From contig NZ_RQIT01000012.1 of assembly GCF_003837805.1 (NCBI RefSeq), positions 62,001 to 126,000 of the forward strand: DNA of 64,000 nucleotides. Direction: 5' to 3'. Origin of the DNA: Bradyrhizobium sp. RP6. GTDB lineage: Bacteria > Pseudomonadota > Alphaproteobacteria > Rhizobiales > Xanthobacteraceae. Made by a program: the position numbers and the translations under genes. The stretch's first letter is position 1. Each line of letters starts with the position of its first letter. Below, in pieces: positions 15,605 through 23,904 of this stretch. The notes under the pieces are model-generated. The model searched no databases, was not told the DNA's origin, and saw only the letters and a program-made list of their open reading frames with translations.

Positions 15605-18010
15605 CTATCGCTTGAGCTCTCTGATGAGGTTCGTCAATCGTGGATCGTCAGGCCGAAGGAGCGCCAGTCGCTCTGCATAACCAAGCGCAGCCGCGATGTC
15701 TCCCTTCTCCCTGCTGACGTTCAGAGCGGCCGAAAGCAGCTCCGGATTGTTCGGATGTTCGCGCAGGCTCTGGTTCAGCACAGAAAGCGCATCGTCATGC
15801 CGACCCATTCCGTTCAGCCCTACAGCATAGACGTAGGCGTACCGTATTTGGCCGGGGTCAAGCGAAGCAGCCCGGTGCAGCTCGTCGAGCGCCTCTTCGC
15901 TGCGCTTCAGGCGCACGAGTGTCAGACCAAGCGCGTGGTGGAGAGATGGGTCCTGCGCCGACGCGGAGAGCGCTTCACGCAGGACTTTCTCCCCGTCACT
16001 GTCGAGCCCGAGCTGCCGATACAAGTCGGACAGGTTGACGGCGGCCGCCGCAAACGAGGGATCGAGCCTGAGTGCAGCGCGGTATTCGGCCTCCGCCGCG
16101 CCAGGATTGGCCTGACGCAGGAAGAAGTTGCCGAGCGCCGTTCGCGAATCCGGCCGATCCGCATTCAGCTTCTGCGCAGCGATGAATTCGGCAGCCGCCC
16201 GCGTGAACCTGGCGCGATCGACCGCTGGCTGGCGCGCTGCAGGCAGCACGGCCAGAAGTTCGGCGGCGCGAATGCGCACACCACGCACGGCATCGTCCAG
16301 TCGCGGCGAGGCGAGCGGCCAGAGCTGATCGGCGGGCACTCCTTCGAGCCGATCGAGCGCGCCGAGCCTCACAAGCGGATCCGGATCGGAAAGCCCATGC
16401 CGGACCAGATCAAGAATTGGTTCGGGAAGCTCCGCCAGCGCGCTGGCGCGGACGATACCGGGAACGCCGGCCGATTCGGCGATTGCGGCGAGCTGCGCTT
16501 GCGCGTCGGCAGCTCCGCTCCAGGCAGCATGAAACGCACGCACATAGGTCTGGTGGCCGCGCCGCTCCGCCCCGAACCAGCCCTTGATCTGATCCGCGGC
16601 CCAGGCCGCCGGCTTGTCGCGATGGCAGTCGTTGCACGCATTCGGTGCGCCCGTCTGCACCGAGAGGTCAGGGCGCGGAATGCGGAAGCCGTGGTCGTGG
16701 CGGCGATCGACGACCATGTAGCGTCGCTCGGGCATGTGGCAGGACGGGCAACCCAGCGGCGGCGAGACATTGGCGTGGTGCCGGTGCGCCGCGGATTCAT
16801 ATTTGGCGGGCGCATGGCACTGCGAACAAACCCCGTCTGCGGGCGCCTTCAACGTTGCGCTGTGCGGGTCGTGGCAATCGCTGCAGGTCACGCCCTTGGC
16901 GAACATCCTGCTCTGCTTGAACGGCGCGTAATTGTAGGTCTCCTCGTCGTCGCGCATCTGGCCGTCGGCATGAAAGCGCTGGCGGTCGAGCAGCGATACG
17001 CGGTGGGTGTCGGAGAGCGGTTGGCCCGGTGTCCAATCTTCCGAAAGCTGCCCGCGGCGCGCGTGGCAGCGCCCGCAGGTTTCGACCTCCTTGCGCAGGG
17101 CCGGCGCCGGCGCGCTGCGTGCCGGCGTCAATGTGCCGGCGGAGGCGGACCATGTGATGCCGGTGCGCTCGTCGAAGCGGACCAGCAGGCCGTTATCGGC
17201 CTCGCGCGCCGCCGGCTTGCCGTGCGCCCAGGCGACGTGGCGCGAGCCCGCACCGTGGCAAGCCTCGCAACCGACGCCGATCTCCGAAAAGGTGGTGGCG
17301 AACCTGTCCTTGTCGGCATTGTAGCCCTTGTGCACGTTGGTCGAGTGGCACTCCGCACACATGAAATTCCAGTTCTGATTCAGCTTGGTCCAGTGCAGGG
17401 AATCGCTGCTGGTGATGGCGCTCTCCGGGTAGAGATGGAACCAGCGCTGACCGCCCTGCTCTTTCGGCCGCGTGTCCCAGGCGATGGATAGAGCCTGGAC
17501 GCGGCCGTCCGGGAATTCGATCAGATATTGCTGCAGCGGATCGATGCCGAAGGCGTATTTCACCTCGAAGGTCGCGAGCTTGCCGTCGGACCCATCGGTC
17601 TCGACCAGGAACTTGCCCTCCCTACGGAAGAAGCGCGACCGGGTGCCGGCATAGTCAAAAGTCGCATTGTTGAAATCGCCGCGCACGGATTGCGCGGTCG
17701 CATGATCCATGGCGTCGCGGTGTTGCGACATCTGCCAGAGCTTCGTCTCTGCCGGATGACAGCCGGCACAGGATTCGCTCCCGACGAAGGCCAATTCGGC
17801 AGGGGCTGACGTCTGGACGGGAGCCTTCGATAGTTCAAACCACTGCAGTCCGACGGCAATGGCGGCGACGACTGCGCTCGCGCCGACGATCCAGCGCCTC
17901 GTGGCGCTGTGAGAGACCTGCAGCGGCTGCGGCGCGTACTGCACCGGTTCAGGCGCCGGCGCCTTGCGGAGCTGGTGTTCCCTGCGGTTCTTTCGCGAGC
18001 CACGTGCCAC
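15605..18010 (-). CDS. Octaheme c-type cytochrome with HEAT and TPR C-terminal region
   Basis: 801 residues from GTG 18010. A membrane anchor or signal helix (about 40-58, IVGASAVVAAIAVGLQWF) is followed by eight CxxCH haem sites beginning at C81, C218, C248, C312, C376, C395, C421 and C459. Residues about 490-600 look like HEAT-type repeats (ALAELPEPILDLV, RLGALDRLEGV). Residues about 620-795 are tetratricopeptide repeats (LGNFFLRQANPGAAEAEYRAAL, HHALGLTLVRLKRSEEALDELHRAA). It should act in periplasmic electron transfer; the haem number recalls octaheme nitrite/tetrathionate/hydroxylamine reductases, but no catalytic Lys-type haem (CxxCK) is seen. It lies last in a leftward run with the sulfatase and DUF2721 genes and close to a cytochrome c gene. 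Confidence 0.88.
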   Translation of the reverse strand: MARGSRKNRREHQLRKAPAPEPVQYAPQPLQVSHSATRRWIVGASAVVAAIAVGLQWFELSKAPVQTSAPAELAFVGSESCAGCHPAETKLWQMSQHRDAMDHATAQSVRGDFNNATFDYAGTRSRFFRREGKFLVETDGSDGKLATFEVKYAFGIDPLQQYLIEFPDGRVQALSIAWDTRPKEQGGQRWFHLYPESAITSSDSLHWTKLNQNWNFMCAECHSTNVHKGYNADKDRFATTFSEIGVGCEACHGAGSRHVAWAHGKPAAREADNGLLVRFDERTGITWSASAGTLTPARSAPAPALRKEVETCGRCHARRGQLSEDWTPGQPLSDTHRVSLLDRQRFHADGQMRDDEETYNYAPFKQSRMFAKGVTCSDCHDPHSATLKAPADGVCSQCHAPAKYESAAHRHHANVSPPLGCPSCHMPERRYMVVDRRHDHGFRIPRPDLSVQTGAPNACNDCHRDKPAAWAADQIKGWFGAERRGHQTYVRAFHAAWSGAADAQAQLAAIAESAGVPGIVRASALAELPEPILDLVRHGLSDPDPLVRLGALDRLEGVPADQLWPLASPRLDDAVRGVRIRAAELLAVLPAARQPAVDRARFTRAAAEFIAAQKLNADRPDSRTALGNFFLRQANPGAAEAEYRAALRLDPSFAAAAVNLSDLYRQLGLDSDGEKVLREALSASAQDPSLHHALGLTLVRLKRSEEALDELHRAASLDPGQIRYAYVYAVGLNGMGRHDDALSVLNQSLREHPNNPELLSAALNVSREKGDIAAALGYAERLALLRPDDPRLTNLIRELKR

Positions 18011-18048
18011 GTCTGCTTATCGCTCCAGCCGTTCACCGCCCACTCGGC

Positions 18049-18501
18049 CTACACGTGAAGGTCGTTGTCGTGAAGCGCAATCCTGGTTTCGCGCGCCAGA
18101 TCGACGAGTGCGGCGCTGAACATCAGCATGGCCGCCATGAACAGGATCGCCACGCCGTATTCGTGTGCGATCTGCAGGAGCGCGCTGACGAATGCAACGA
18201 AGATGATGAGAGCCGTAAGGATTGCTGCGACGACGGAGCAGAACAGCGATCGGTTCAGAAGTCGCGCCCTTTCGCGAAGCCGCGGCAGATCGGCTTTCAG
18301 GAAGTCTCTTGCAGAATCGCCTGCGGGAATGCCGTTGATGAACTGCGAGCGGTCGATCACCCGGTTAACCCGAGAGATCACGACCGAGATAAACGCAGCG
18401 ACCGCGCCTAGCAGGAATGCCGGAGCTGCGACATTGGCAATGATACGGCCAAGCTCGTCGATCGAAGGTGTGATTGGGATCAGATCGGTTACGCTTTGCA
18501 T
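18049..18501 (-). CDS. DUF2721 family membrane protein
   Basis: 150 residues with an N-terminal helix (IANVAAPAFLLGAVAAFISVVISRVNR) and two C-terminal helices (SLFCSVVAAILTALIIFVAFVSALL, YGVAILFMAAMLMFSAALVDLA) separated by a charged amphipathic segment with RLRERARLLNRSL. This is the usual layout of DUF2721 proteins, whose function is unknown. It starts 38 bases before the octaheme cytochrome gene and 30 bases after the small exported protein gene, so the three are probably co-transcribed. Confidence 0.85.
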   Translation of the reverse strand: MQSVTDLIPITPSIDELGRIIANVAAPAFLLGAVAAFISVVISRVNRVIDRSQFINGIPAGDSARDFLKADLPRLRERARLLNRSLFCSVVAAILTALIIFVAFVSALLQIAHEYGVAILFMAAMLMFSAALVDLARETRIALHDNDLHV

Positions 18502-18531
18502 GTCACCGCCGTTCGATGCTGGCGCGCCTCG

Positions 18532-18810
18532 TCACGGCAGTGGTTCGACCTTGGCGGCCATGTCCGGCGCACGGCTCACCCGATAGCTCGCATTGCTGCA
18601 TCGGAGCACCCAGACTGCATGATCGGCCCTCGAGCGCGCGGCGTCCTTCGTCGCGCCAAGCGCCTTGTCACACGTAAAACCCTGCGTACGGATCTGTGCG
18701 GCGAGCATGTCCTGCACCGTCTCCGCCGCGCCCTGCGCCGCAGCGCGGCCGACAGTCAGGGCGCCGATCAGTGCAAGCGCTGAAAGGAAGATCCAACGGC
18801 CGTTGGTCAT
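18532..18810 (-). CDS. Small exported protein of unknown function
   Basis: 92 residues from ATG 18810 with GGAGAAGCTC just upstream; a longer start at 18837 would add nine residues before the signal. A signal peptide (WIFLSALALIGALTVGRAAAQG) precedes a mature part of about 65 residues with two cysteines (TCDKALGA and VLRCSNASYRV) that could form a disulfide. No family recognised. It is the first gene after the sulfatase hairpin and is tightly linked to DUF2721 and the octaheme cytochrome. Confidence 0.75.
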   Translation of the reverse strand: MTNGRWIFLSALALIGALTVGRAAAQGAAETVQDMLAAQIRTQGFTCDKALGATKDAARSRADHAVWVLRCSNASYRVSRAPDMAAKVEPLP

Positions 18811-18841
18811 GAGCTTCTCCGATTGCGCATCGTGCATTTGG

Positions 18842-18874
18842 CCGACGGGAAGCCGATTGGCGGCTTCCCGTCGG
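18842..18874 (-). terminator. Perfect 14-bp hairpin after the arylsulfatase gene
   Basis: CCGACGGGAAGCCG (18842-18855) pairs with CGGCTTCCCGTCGG (18861-18874) around ATTGG, 8 bases after the sulfatase stop. No T run follows on the leftward strand, so it may be an attenuator or an mRNA 3'-end stabiliser rather than a full stop. Confidence 0.5.
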
Positions 18875-18882
18875 TCGCCGAA

Positions 18883-21567
18883 CTATCGGCGAACACATTC
18901 CTGAACGAACTTGACCCGGTCCACCATACCAAGTCCCTTTGCCTCGGCGTCCTTGCGGCAACCCTCGCGCTTGTCGATCCGCAACTGGATCTTCTCGACC
19001 AGATTGAGACCGATATTGCTGGAGACCTGGGGTTCCGCCGAGGCCATTCTTCCGGCCTCCACAGACGGGCCGTCACCCGCCGCACGCGCGGCTTCCTCCA
19101 TCCGCTTGATATCATCCGGACTCAGCTTGGGTCGGTCGATGTCCAGGGTGATCCTGTTGATCTTCCCGGTGAAGGCAAACGGGGCCTGGTAGTCGTTGTC
19201 GTCGACCGGTGTGCCGGTATCCGAACCGATGTCCAGCGCCTCGTCCCATTGCAGGATGAAGGGAAGCGTGTGCTCCATCTTCTCGGTCGCCACCACATTG
19301 CCGTCGACCTTCAGCGTGCCGATGCCGCCCTTTCCGATGCCGCTGTAGTCGCCAAACAGCATGGTCGCTGCGCCGAGACCGTCATACCTGAAGGCAAACT
19401 CGATGACGTGCTTGCCGGGCGTAAGCTCCGTCCCCTCCCAGCGCACGCGCTTGAGGTCAACGAGGTTCCAGGTAAAGACGGGCTTGTTCTTGAGGACATA
19501 GAACCCATACCCGCCGAAACGACCGCCCTGGGTGATCAGCGTGCCCTCGGCACCGCCCTGAGGTATGTCGACGTCCGCCTTGAAGACGTAGGACGCATTG
19601 AGCAGGCTCGGCGCATCGCCGTTTGGCGTGCCGGTGAGCGGTCGTGTCCAGACGAAGCTTGTCCGGCCGGCGCTGAGGCTCGGGCGCGGCGTGATGACGC
19701 GCGTTACCACGGACGAGTCCAGTGGGAGCACCTGATACTTTTCCGCCTCCTTCCAGAACAATGCCTGCAGCTCCTTCAGCTTGTCAGGATATTTGGCGGC
19801 GACGTCCTCGGCCTGCGTCCAGTCGTTGTTCAGGTCGTAAAGCTCCCAGGGGTAATCGGCCGGGCTTGGCAGCTTGACGCCTCCAGTCACCCACGGAGGC
19901 CGCAACACCTTGGTCGAGGCGATCCAGCCGTCACTGTAGATCGCGCGATCGGCAAACATCTCGAAATACTGCGTCTTGTGGGTTGACGGCGCGTTCGCGT
20001 TGTTGGCGTCGAACGTGTACATCATGCTGACACCTTCGATCGGGCTCTGCTTGATACCGTCGACGATGTCCGGTTGCTTGATCTTCGCGGCCTCGAGAAT
20101 GGTCGGCACGACGTCGATGACGTGGTGGAACTGGCTGCGGATGCCGCCCTTGTCCTTGATCACCGCCGGCCAGGAGATCGCCATACCCTGGCGCGTGCCG
20201 CCGAAATGGGAAACGATCTGCTTGGTCCAGGAGAACGGCGTATCGAAGGCCCAGGCCCAACCGATCGACATGTGGTTGTAGGTACGGTCGGTGCCCCAGA
20301 CGTCGTAGAAGTACTTGAGCTGGTCCTCGACCGACGGATTGATCTGGTTGAACATCGCCACTTCGTTGGGCGTGCCATTCGGCTGCCCTTCGGCGCTGGT
20401 GCCGTTGTCGCCCTCGATATAGATGATCAACGTATTATCGAGCTTACCGACGTCAGCGACCGACTGGATCACGCGACCGATCTCATCGTCAGCATAGGCG
20501 GCAAACGCGGCAAACACCTCGGCCTGTCGGATGAAGAGCTTCTTCTCGTCCGCCGAAAGCTGGTCCCATTCCTTGATCAGGTCCTTCGGCCAGGGCGTCA
20601 GCTTCGCGTTCTGCGGGATGACGCCGAGCCGCTTCTGGTTCTCGAAGATGGTCTCGCGCAGCTTGTTCCAGCCCTGGTCGAACAGGTGCATGTCGCTGAT
20701 CTTCTTCACCCACTCCTTGGTCGGATGATGCGGCGCATGCGTAGCGCCGGGCGCGAACTTGATGAAGAACGGCGTATCGGGCGACAGCGCGTTCATGCGG
20801 TTCAAATAGTCGATGGCATCATCCGCCATCGCCGTCACCAGATTCCAGCCGGGATTTCCCTGGTACGGGTAGATTGCCGTGGTGTTGCGAACGAGATTGC
20901 CGGGCTCCCACTGATTGGTGTCGCCACCCATGAAGCCGTAGAAATATTGAAAGCCCATGCCGGTCGGCCACTGGTCGAACGGGCCGGCCTGGCTCGCCTG
21001 GTACTCCGGCGTGTTGTGGTTCTTGCCGAACCAGGCGGTGTGATAGCCGTTGTCGGTCAGGATGCGGCCGATCGTTGCCTTGTCCTTTGTCATGATGCTG
21101 TCGTAACCGGGGTAACCGGTCGCCTGCTCGGCGATCACGCCATAGCCGACCGAGTGATGATTGCGTCCGGTGATCAGCGCCGCGCGCGTCGGCGAGCACA
21201 GCGCCGTTGAATGGAAATTGGTGTAGCGCAATCCGCTTTGCGCGATGCGGTCGAGCGCAGGCGTTGGAATGACGCCGCCGAATGTGCTCGGCACGCCGTA
21301 GCCGGCATCATCGGTGATGATCAGCAGCACGTTCGGTGCGCCCTTGGGCGGGACCACGCGCGAGGGCCAGAAAGGTGTCGAATTACGCGCATCGCGCTCG
21401 ATCTTGCCGCCGAACTGCTGCGGCGGGGGTGGCAGCTGATTGCCCGGAATGGTGATGGTCGCGGCGGGCGAGCCGGGAGGCGGTGCGGCTTGTTGTGCGA
21501 ATGCTGGCGCCGAAAAAGCAAGGGTCAGTGAAAAGGCGACGAGATGAAAGGATCGGGCAGTGCTCAT
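18883..21567 (-). CDS. Exported arylsulfatase with C-terminal PsiF-like tail
   Basis: 894 residues with a signal peptide (FHLVAFSLTLAFSAPAFAQQ). The sulfatase core begins with the metal-binding strand NVLLIITDDAGYG (D86, D87). The formylglycine motif CSPTRAALITGRN has C124 as the residue to be oxidised. Further metal and substrate residues appear in GKNHNTPEYQ, THAPHHP and EGDNGTSAEG. It hydrolyses sulfate esters in the periplasm. The last about 30 residues (CRKDAEAKGLGM, then FVQECVRR) resemble a PsiF repeat and are not part of the enzyme. The length is well above the 550 residues of simple arylsulfatases, with a beta-rich C-terminal domain after residue about 620. A perfect FNR/FixK-type box lies 58 bases upstream. 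Confidence 0.93.
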   Translation of the reverse strand: MSTARSFHLVAFSLTLAFSAPAFAQQAAPPPGSPAATITIPGNQLPPPPQQFGGKIERDARNSTPFWPSRVVPPKGAPNVLLIITDDAGYGVPSTFGGVIPTPALDRIAQSGLRYTNFHSTALCSPTRAALITGRNHHSVGYGVIAEQATGYPGYDSIMTKDKATIGRILTDNGYHTAWFGKNHNTPEYQASQAGPFDQWPTGMGFQYFYGFMGGDTNQWEPGNLVRNTTAIYPYQGNPGWNLVTAMADDAIDYLNRMNALSPDTPFFIKFAPGATHAPHHPTKEWVKKISDMHLFDQGWNKLRETIFENQKRLGVIPQNAKLTPWPKDLIKEWDQLSADEKKLFIRQAEVFAAFAAYADDEIGRVIQSVADVGKLDNTLIIYIEGDNGTSAEGQPNGTPNEVAMFNQINPSVEDQLKYFYDVWGTDRTYNHMSIGWAWAFDTPFSWTKQIVSHFGGTRQGMAISWPAVIKDKGGIRSQFHHVIDVVPTILEAAKIKQPDIVDGIKQSPIEGVSMMYTFDANNANAPSTHKTQYFEMFADRAIYSDGWIASTKVLRPPWVTGGVKLPSPADYPWELYDLNNDWTQAEDVAAKYPDKLKELQALFWKEAEKYQVLPLDSSVVTRVITPRPSLSAGRTSFVWTRPLTGTPNGDAPSLLNASYVFKADVDIPQGGAEGTLITQGGRFGGYGFYVLKNKPVFTWNLVDLKRVRWEGTELTPGKHVIEFAFRYDGLGAATMLFGDYSGIGKGGIGTLKVDGNVVATEKMEHTLPFILQWDEALDIGSDTGTPVDDNDYQAPFAFTGKINRITLDIDRPKLSPDDIKRMEEAARAAGDGPSVEAGRMASAEPQVSSNIGLNLVEKIQLRIDKREGCRKDAEAKGLGMVDRVKFVQECVRR

Positions 21568-21596
21568 TGCAATTCCTCCCCGTGAAACGAGGCGCC

Positions 21597-21638
21597 ATCA
21601 TTTTCCGACAACCAGAAAAAAGACTTGATATGGATCAA
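21597..21638 (-). promoter_or_regulatory. FNR/FixK-type box with class-II promoter spacing upstream of the arylsulfatase gene
   Basis: TTGATATGGATCAA (21625-21638) is a perfect TTGAT-N4-ATCAA dyad. If its centre lies at -41.5, the start of transcription is 21590 and the -12 to -7 window is AATGAT (21602-21597 on the leftward strand), 4 of 6 matches to TATAAT. The start codon is at 21567. The other flanking gene (21884) is too far for this box to be its main promoter site. Confidence 0.6.
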
Positions 21639-21883
21639 CAGATCAAGATGACGGCTCAGAAGCGGAGATGTGGGAGAGGAGCGCCGTTTTTCCGTAAACT
21701 CCCGGAGCCTCATCTCCATGCGTCGGTATCATGGCGCGGTAGTGTTGTTCTCTTGCTACACCCTGACTGCCAAAAATTCCCGGCGGATCGGCAACTATGG
21801 CAAGCCCGGCCGGCTGCGTCATATGATCGGCAGCATATCAGGCGCTCCCACTGAGCGAAGCTCGTGGTTTGGGAGGGGTCACC

Positions 21884-22936
21884 ATGCGATTGACGAAAGC
21901 GTTTGCCGCTCTTGCATTTGCAGCCTTTGCATCGATACCGACGACAGTCTTAGCCGACGAAAGCGGCATCAGCTTCTGGATTCCCGGCATGTTCGGCAGC
22001 CTTGCTGCCACACCTCAGCAACCGGGCTGGACGACGGCTGCGATCTACTATCACACCTCGGTGTCCGCCGGCGGCGACGTGGCGCGTGCACGCGAAGTCC
22101 AGATCGGCCGCATCCCCGCAAACCTGACGGCCACGTTGAATGCGAACCTCAACGCGAGTGTGGATCTGGCCCTGTTGAACGCGACCTACGTCTTTGCAAC
22201 ACCGGTGCTGGGCGGACAGGCCTCGGCCACCTTGATGGGAATTTACGGTGCGAACACGACCACGCTCAACGGATTGGTGACGGGTACGCTCGCAACGCCG
22301 CTGGGCTCCATTCCCTTCTCGCGCTCCGATTCCATCAGCGATTCCGTGACCGGCTTTGGCGACCTGATCCCGCAATTCGCGCTGCGCTGGAATGCCGGTG
22401 TCCACAACTACATGACCTACATCACCGGTGACATCCCGGTCGGAGCCTACCAGTCGTCCCGGCTCGCCAACATCGGGCTCGGGCATGGCGCGATCGACGC
22501 GGGCGGCGGCTACACCTATTTCAATCCGCAGGCCGGACATGAACTGTCCGGCGTGCTTGGCTTCACCTATAATTTCAAGAACACCGACACGCAGTACCAA
22601 AGCGGTGTCGACATGCACTTCGACTGGGGCGCCTCCCAGTTCCTGAGCAAGCAGGTGCAGGTGGGGCTCGTCGGGTATTTCTACCAGCAACTCGGGTGCG
22701 ACAGCGGCTCCGGCGATCGCGTCGGCTGTTTCCGCTCGAGGGTGGGCGGGGTCGGCCCACAGATCGGATTCATCTTCCCCCTCGGCGACATGCAGGGTTA
22801 CCTCAACTTGAAGGGTTACAAGGAATTTGCTGCCGAACACCGCCCCGAGGGCTGGAATGCATGGGTGACGTTCGTGATTTCGCCGGCAGCACCGCCGCCT
22901 GCAGTGACGCCGACGAAGCACGTCATCACAAAATGA
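21884..22936 (+). CDS. Outer-membrane SphA / MetA-pathway-of-phenol-degradation family protein
   Basis: 350 residues from ATG 21884 after GGGAGGGG. A signal peptide (LTKAFAALAFAAFASIPTTVLADES) leads to the family opening SGISFWIPGMFGSLAATPQQPGW given here in part (ISFWIPGMFGS, QQPGWTTAAIYYH). Alternating beta-strands follow and the end is aromatic (WNAWVTFVIS), typical of an outer-membrane barrel. Members are found with aromatic or steroid/sphingolipid catabolism and are thought to help hydrophobic substrates across the outer membrane. Here no degradation genes flank it, so its substrate is open. It is divergent from the arylsulfatase gene. Confidence 0.8.
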   Translation: MRLTKAFAALAFAAFASIPTTVLADESGISFWIPGMFGSLAATPQQPGWTTAAIYYHTSVSAGGDVARAREVQIGRIPANLTATLNANLNASVDLALLNATYVFATPVLGGQASATLMGIYGANTTTLNGLVTGTLATPLGSIPFSRSDSISDSVTGFGDLIPQFALRWNAGVHNYMTYITGDIPVGAYQSSRLANIGLGHGAIDAGGGYTYFNPQAGHELSGVLGFTYNFKNTDTQYQSGVDMHFDWGASQFLSKQVQVGLVGYFYQQLGCDSGSGDRVGCFRSRVGGVGPQIGFIFPLGDMQGYLNLKGYKEFAAEHRPEGWNAWVTFVISPAAPPPAVTPTKHVITK

Positions 22937-23224
22937 CGGGCGTTCACGACGGTGTCCGGGGTGGCGGCTGTCCAGAGCGGAATGAGTTCGGAATGGATCG
23001 CATCGCGCTTTAGGTCGTTGCCGAGCAGGATCTTTTCGGAAGCTCGCCACGCAACTTTCCGGATCGTGCTCGGGCGCGACCACAGCAGCTGTCGGCGCTC
23101 CCAACAAAAAGGCAAAAAAATTTGAGAGTGCCTGTCGGATCGGCAGCTTGCCGGTCGTCCTCGTGACATGAATGGGCCATAGACGCCAACGTCGCGCCCA
23201 TCAACGCAAGAGGATGAACGAAAC

Positions 23225-23668
23225 ATGCCCAACACTATCCGCCTGCACCGCGTCCTGGCCACCAAGCCGGAGAAAGTCTATCGCGCCTTCCTCGAGGCCG
23301 ATGCGATGGCGAAATGGCTTCCGCCGAACGGGTTCACCTGCGCCGTGCATCATTTCGAGCCCAAGGTCGGGGGCACGTTCAAGATGTCGTTCCGGAATTT
23401 CACCACGGGCAACAGCCATTCCTTTGGCGGCGAATATGTCGAGCTCGTGCCCGGCGAACGCATCCGCTATACTGACAAATTCGACGATCCCAATCTGCCC
23501 GGCCTGATCGAGGTGACCGTGATCCTGAAGAAGGTTTCGGTCGGAACCGAAATCGACATCACGCAGTCGGGCATCCCGGATGTCATCCCGCCGGAGGCCT
23601 GCTATCTCGGCTGGCAGGAATCGCTGCGGAATCTGGCCAAGCTCGTCGAGCCCGAGATCAATCAATAG
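23225..23668 (+). CDS. SRPBCC (AHSA1/START-like) family protein
   Basis: 147 residues with the AHSA1 pattern: RVLATKPEKVYRAFLEADAMAKWLPP near the start in parts (PEKVYRAFLEADAM, KWLPPNGF), the middle strand GGTFKMSFRNF, then GEYVELVPGERIRYTDKF, and the closing helix GWQESLRNLAKLVE. These helix-grip proteins bind hydrophobic ligands or chaperones; no enzymatic residue is evident. GAGG is present upstream of ATG 23225. The 288 bases between it and the SphA-like gene hold no gene. Confidence 0.88.
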   Translation: MPNTIRLHRVLATKPEKVYRAFLEADAMAKWLPPNGFTCAVHHFEPKVGGTFKMSFRNFTTGNSHSFGGEYVELVPGERIRYTDKFDDPNLPGLIEVTVILKKVSVGTEIDITQSGIPDVIPPEACYLGWQESLRNLAKLVEPEINQ

Positions 23669-23904
23669 GCTGGACGCAGTGGCGCGCCCCTCAGGACGCA
23701 GCTCGAGTGTGCGGCTGCCGCTTCAACGGCAGCTGTGCCGCTTGGCCTTATCCTTAAGGAGACCGCCATCGGGTGCGTGCGAAACGGTATCCGACGGCGG
23801 CGCGGCAGGTGCCCCCCGCCTGCGTGCAGGCGCTCCCTGCAAATTGATGCCCCTTGTGCCGGTTGAGCGGACGGCTACACTCGGGAGGAATCGGGAGGGG
23901 GTTG

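Noticed and set aside
21670..22431. 253-codon open frame overlapping the SphA-like gene
   Set aside because: Out of frame with the signal-peptide-bearing gene from 21884, and the product is Cys/His/Arg-rich without family resemblance.
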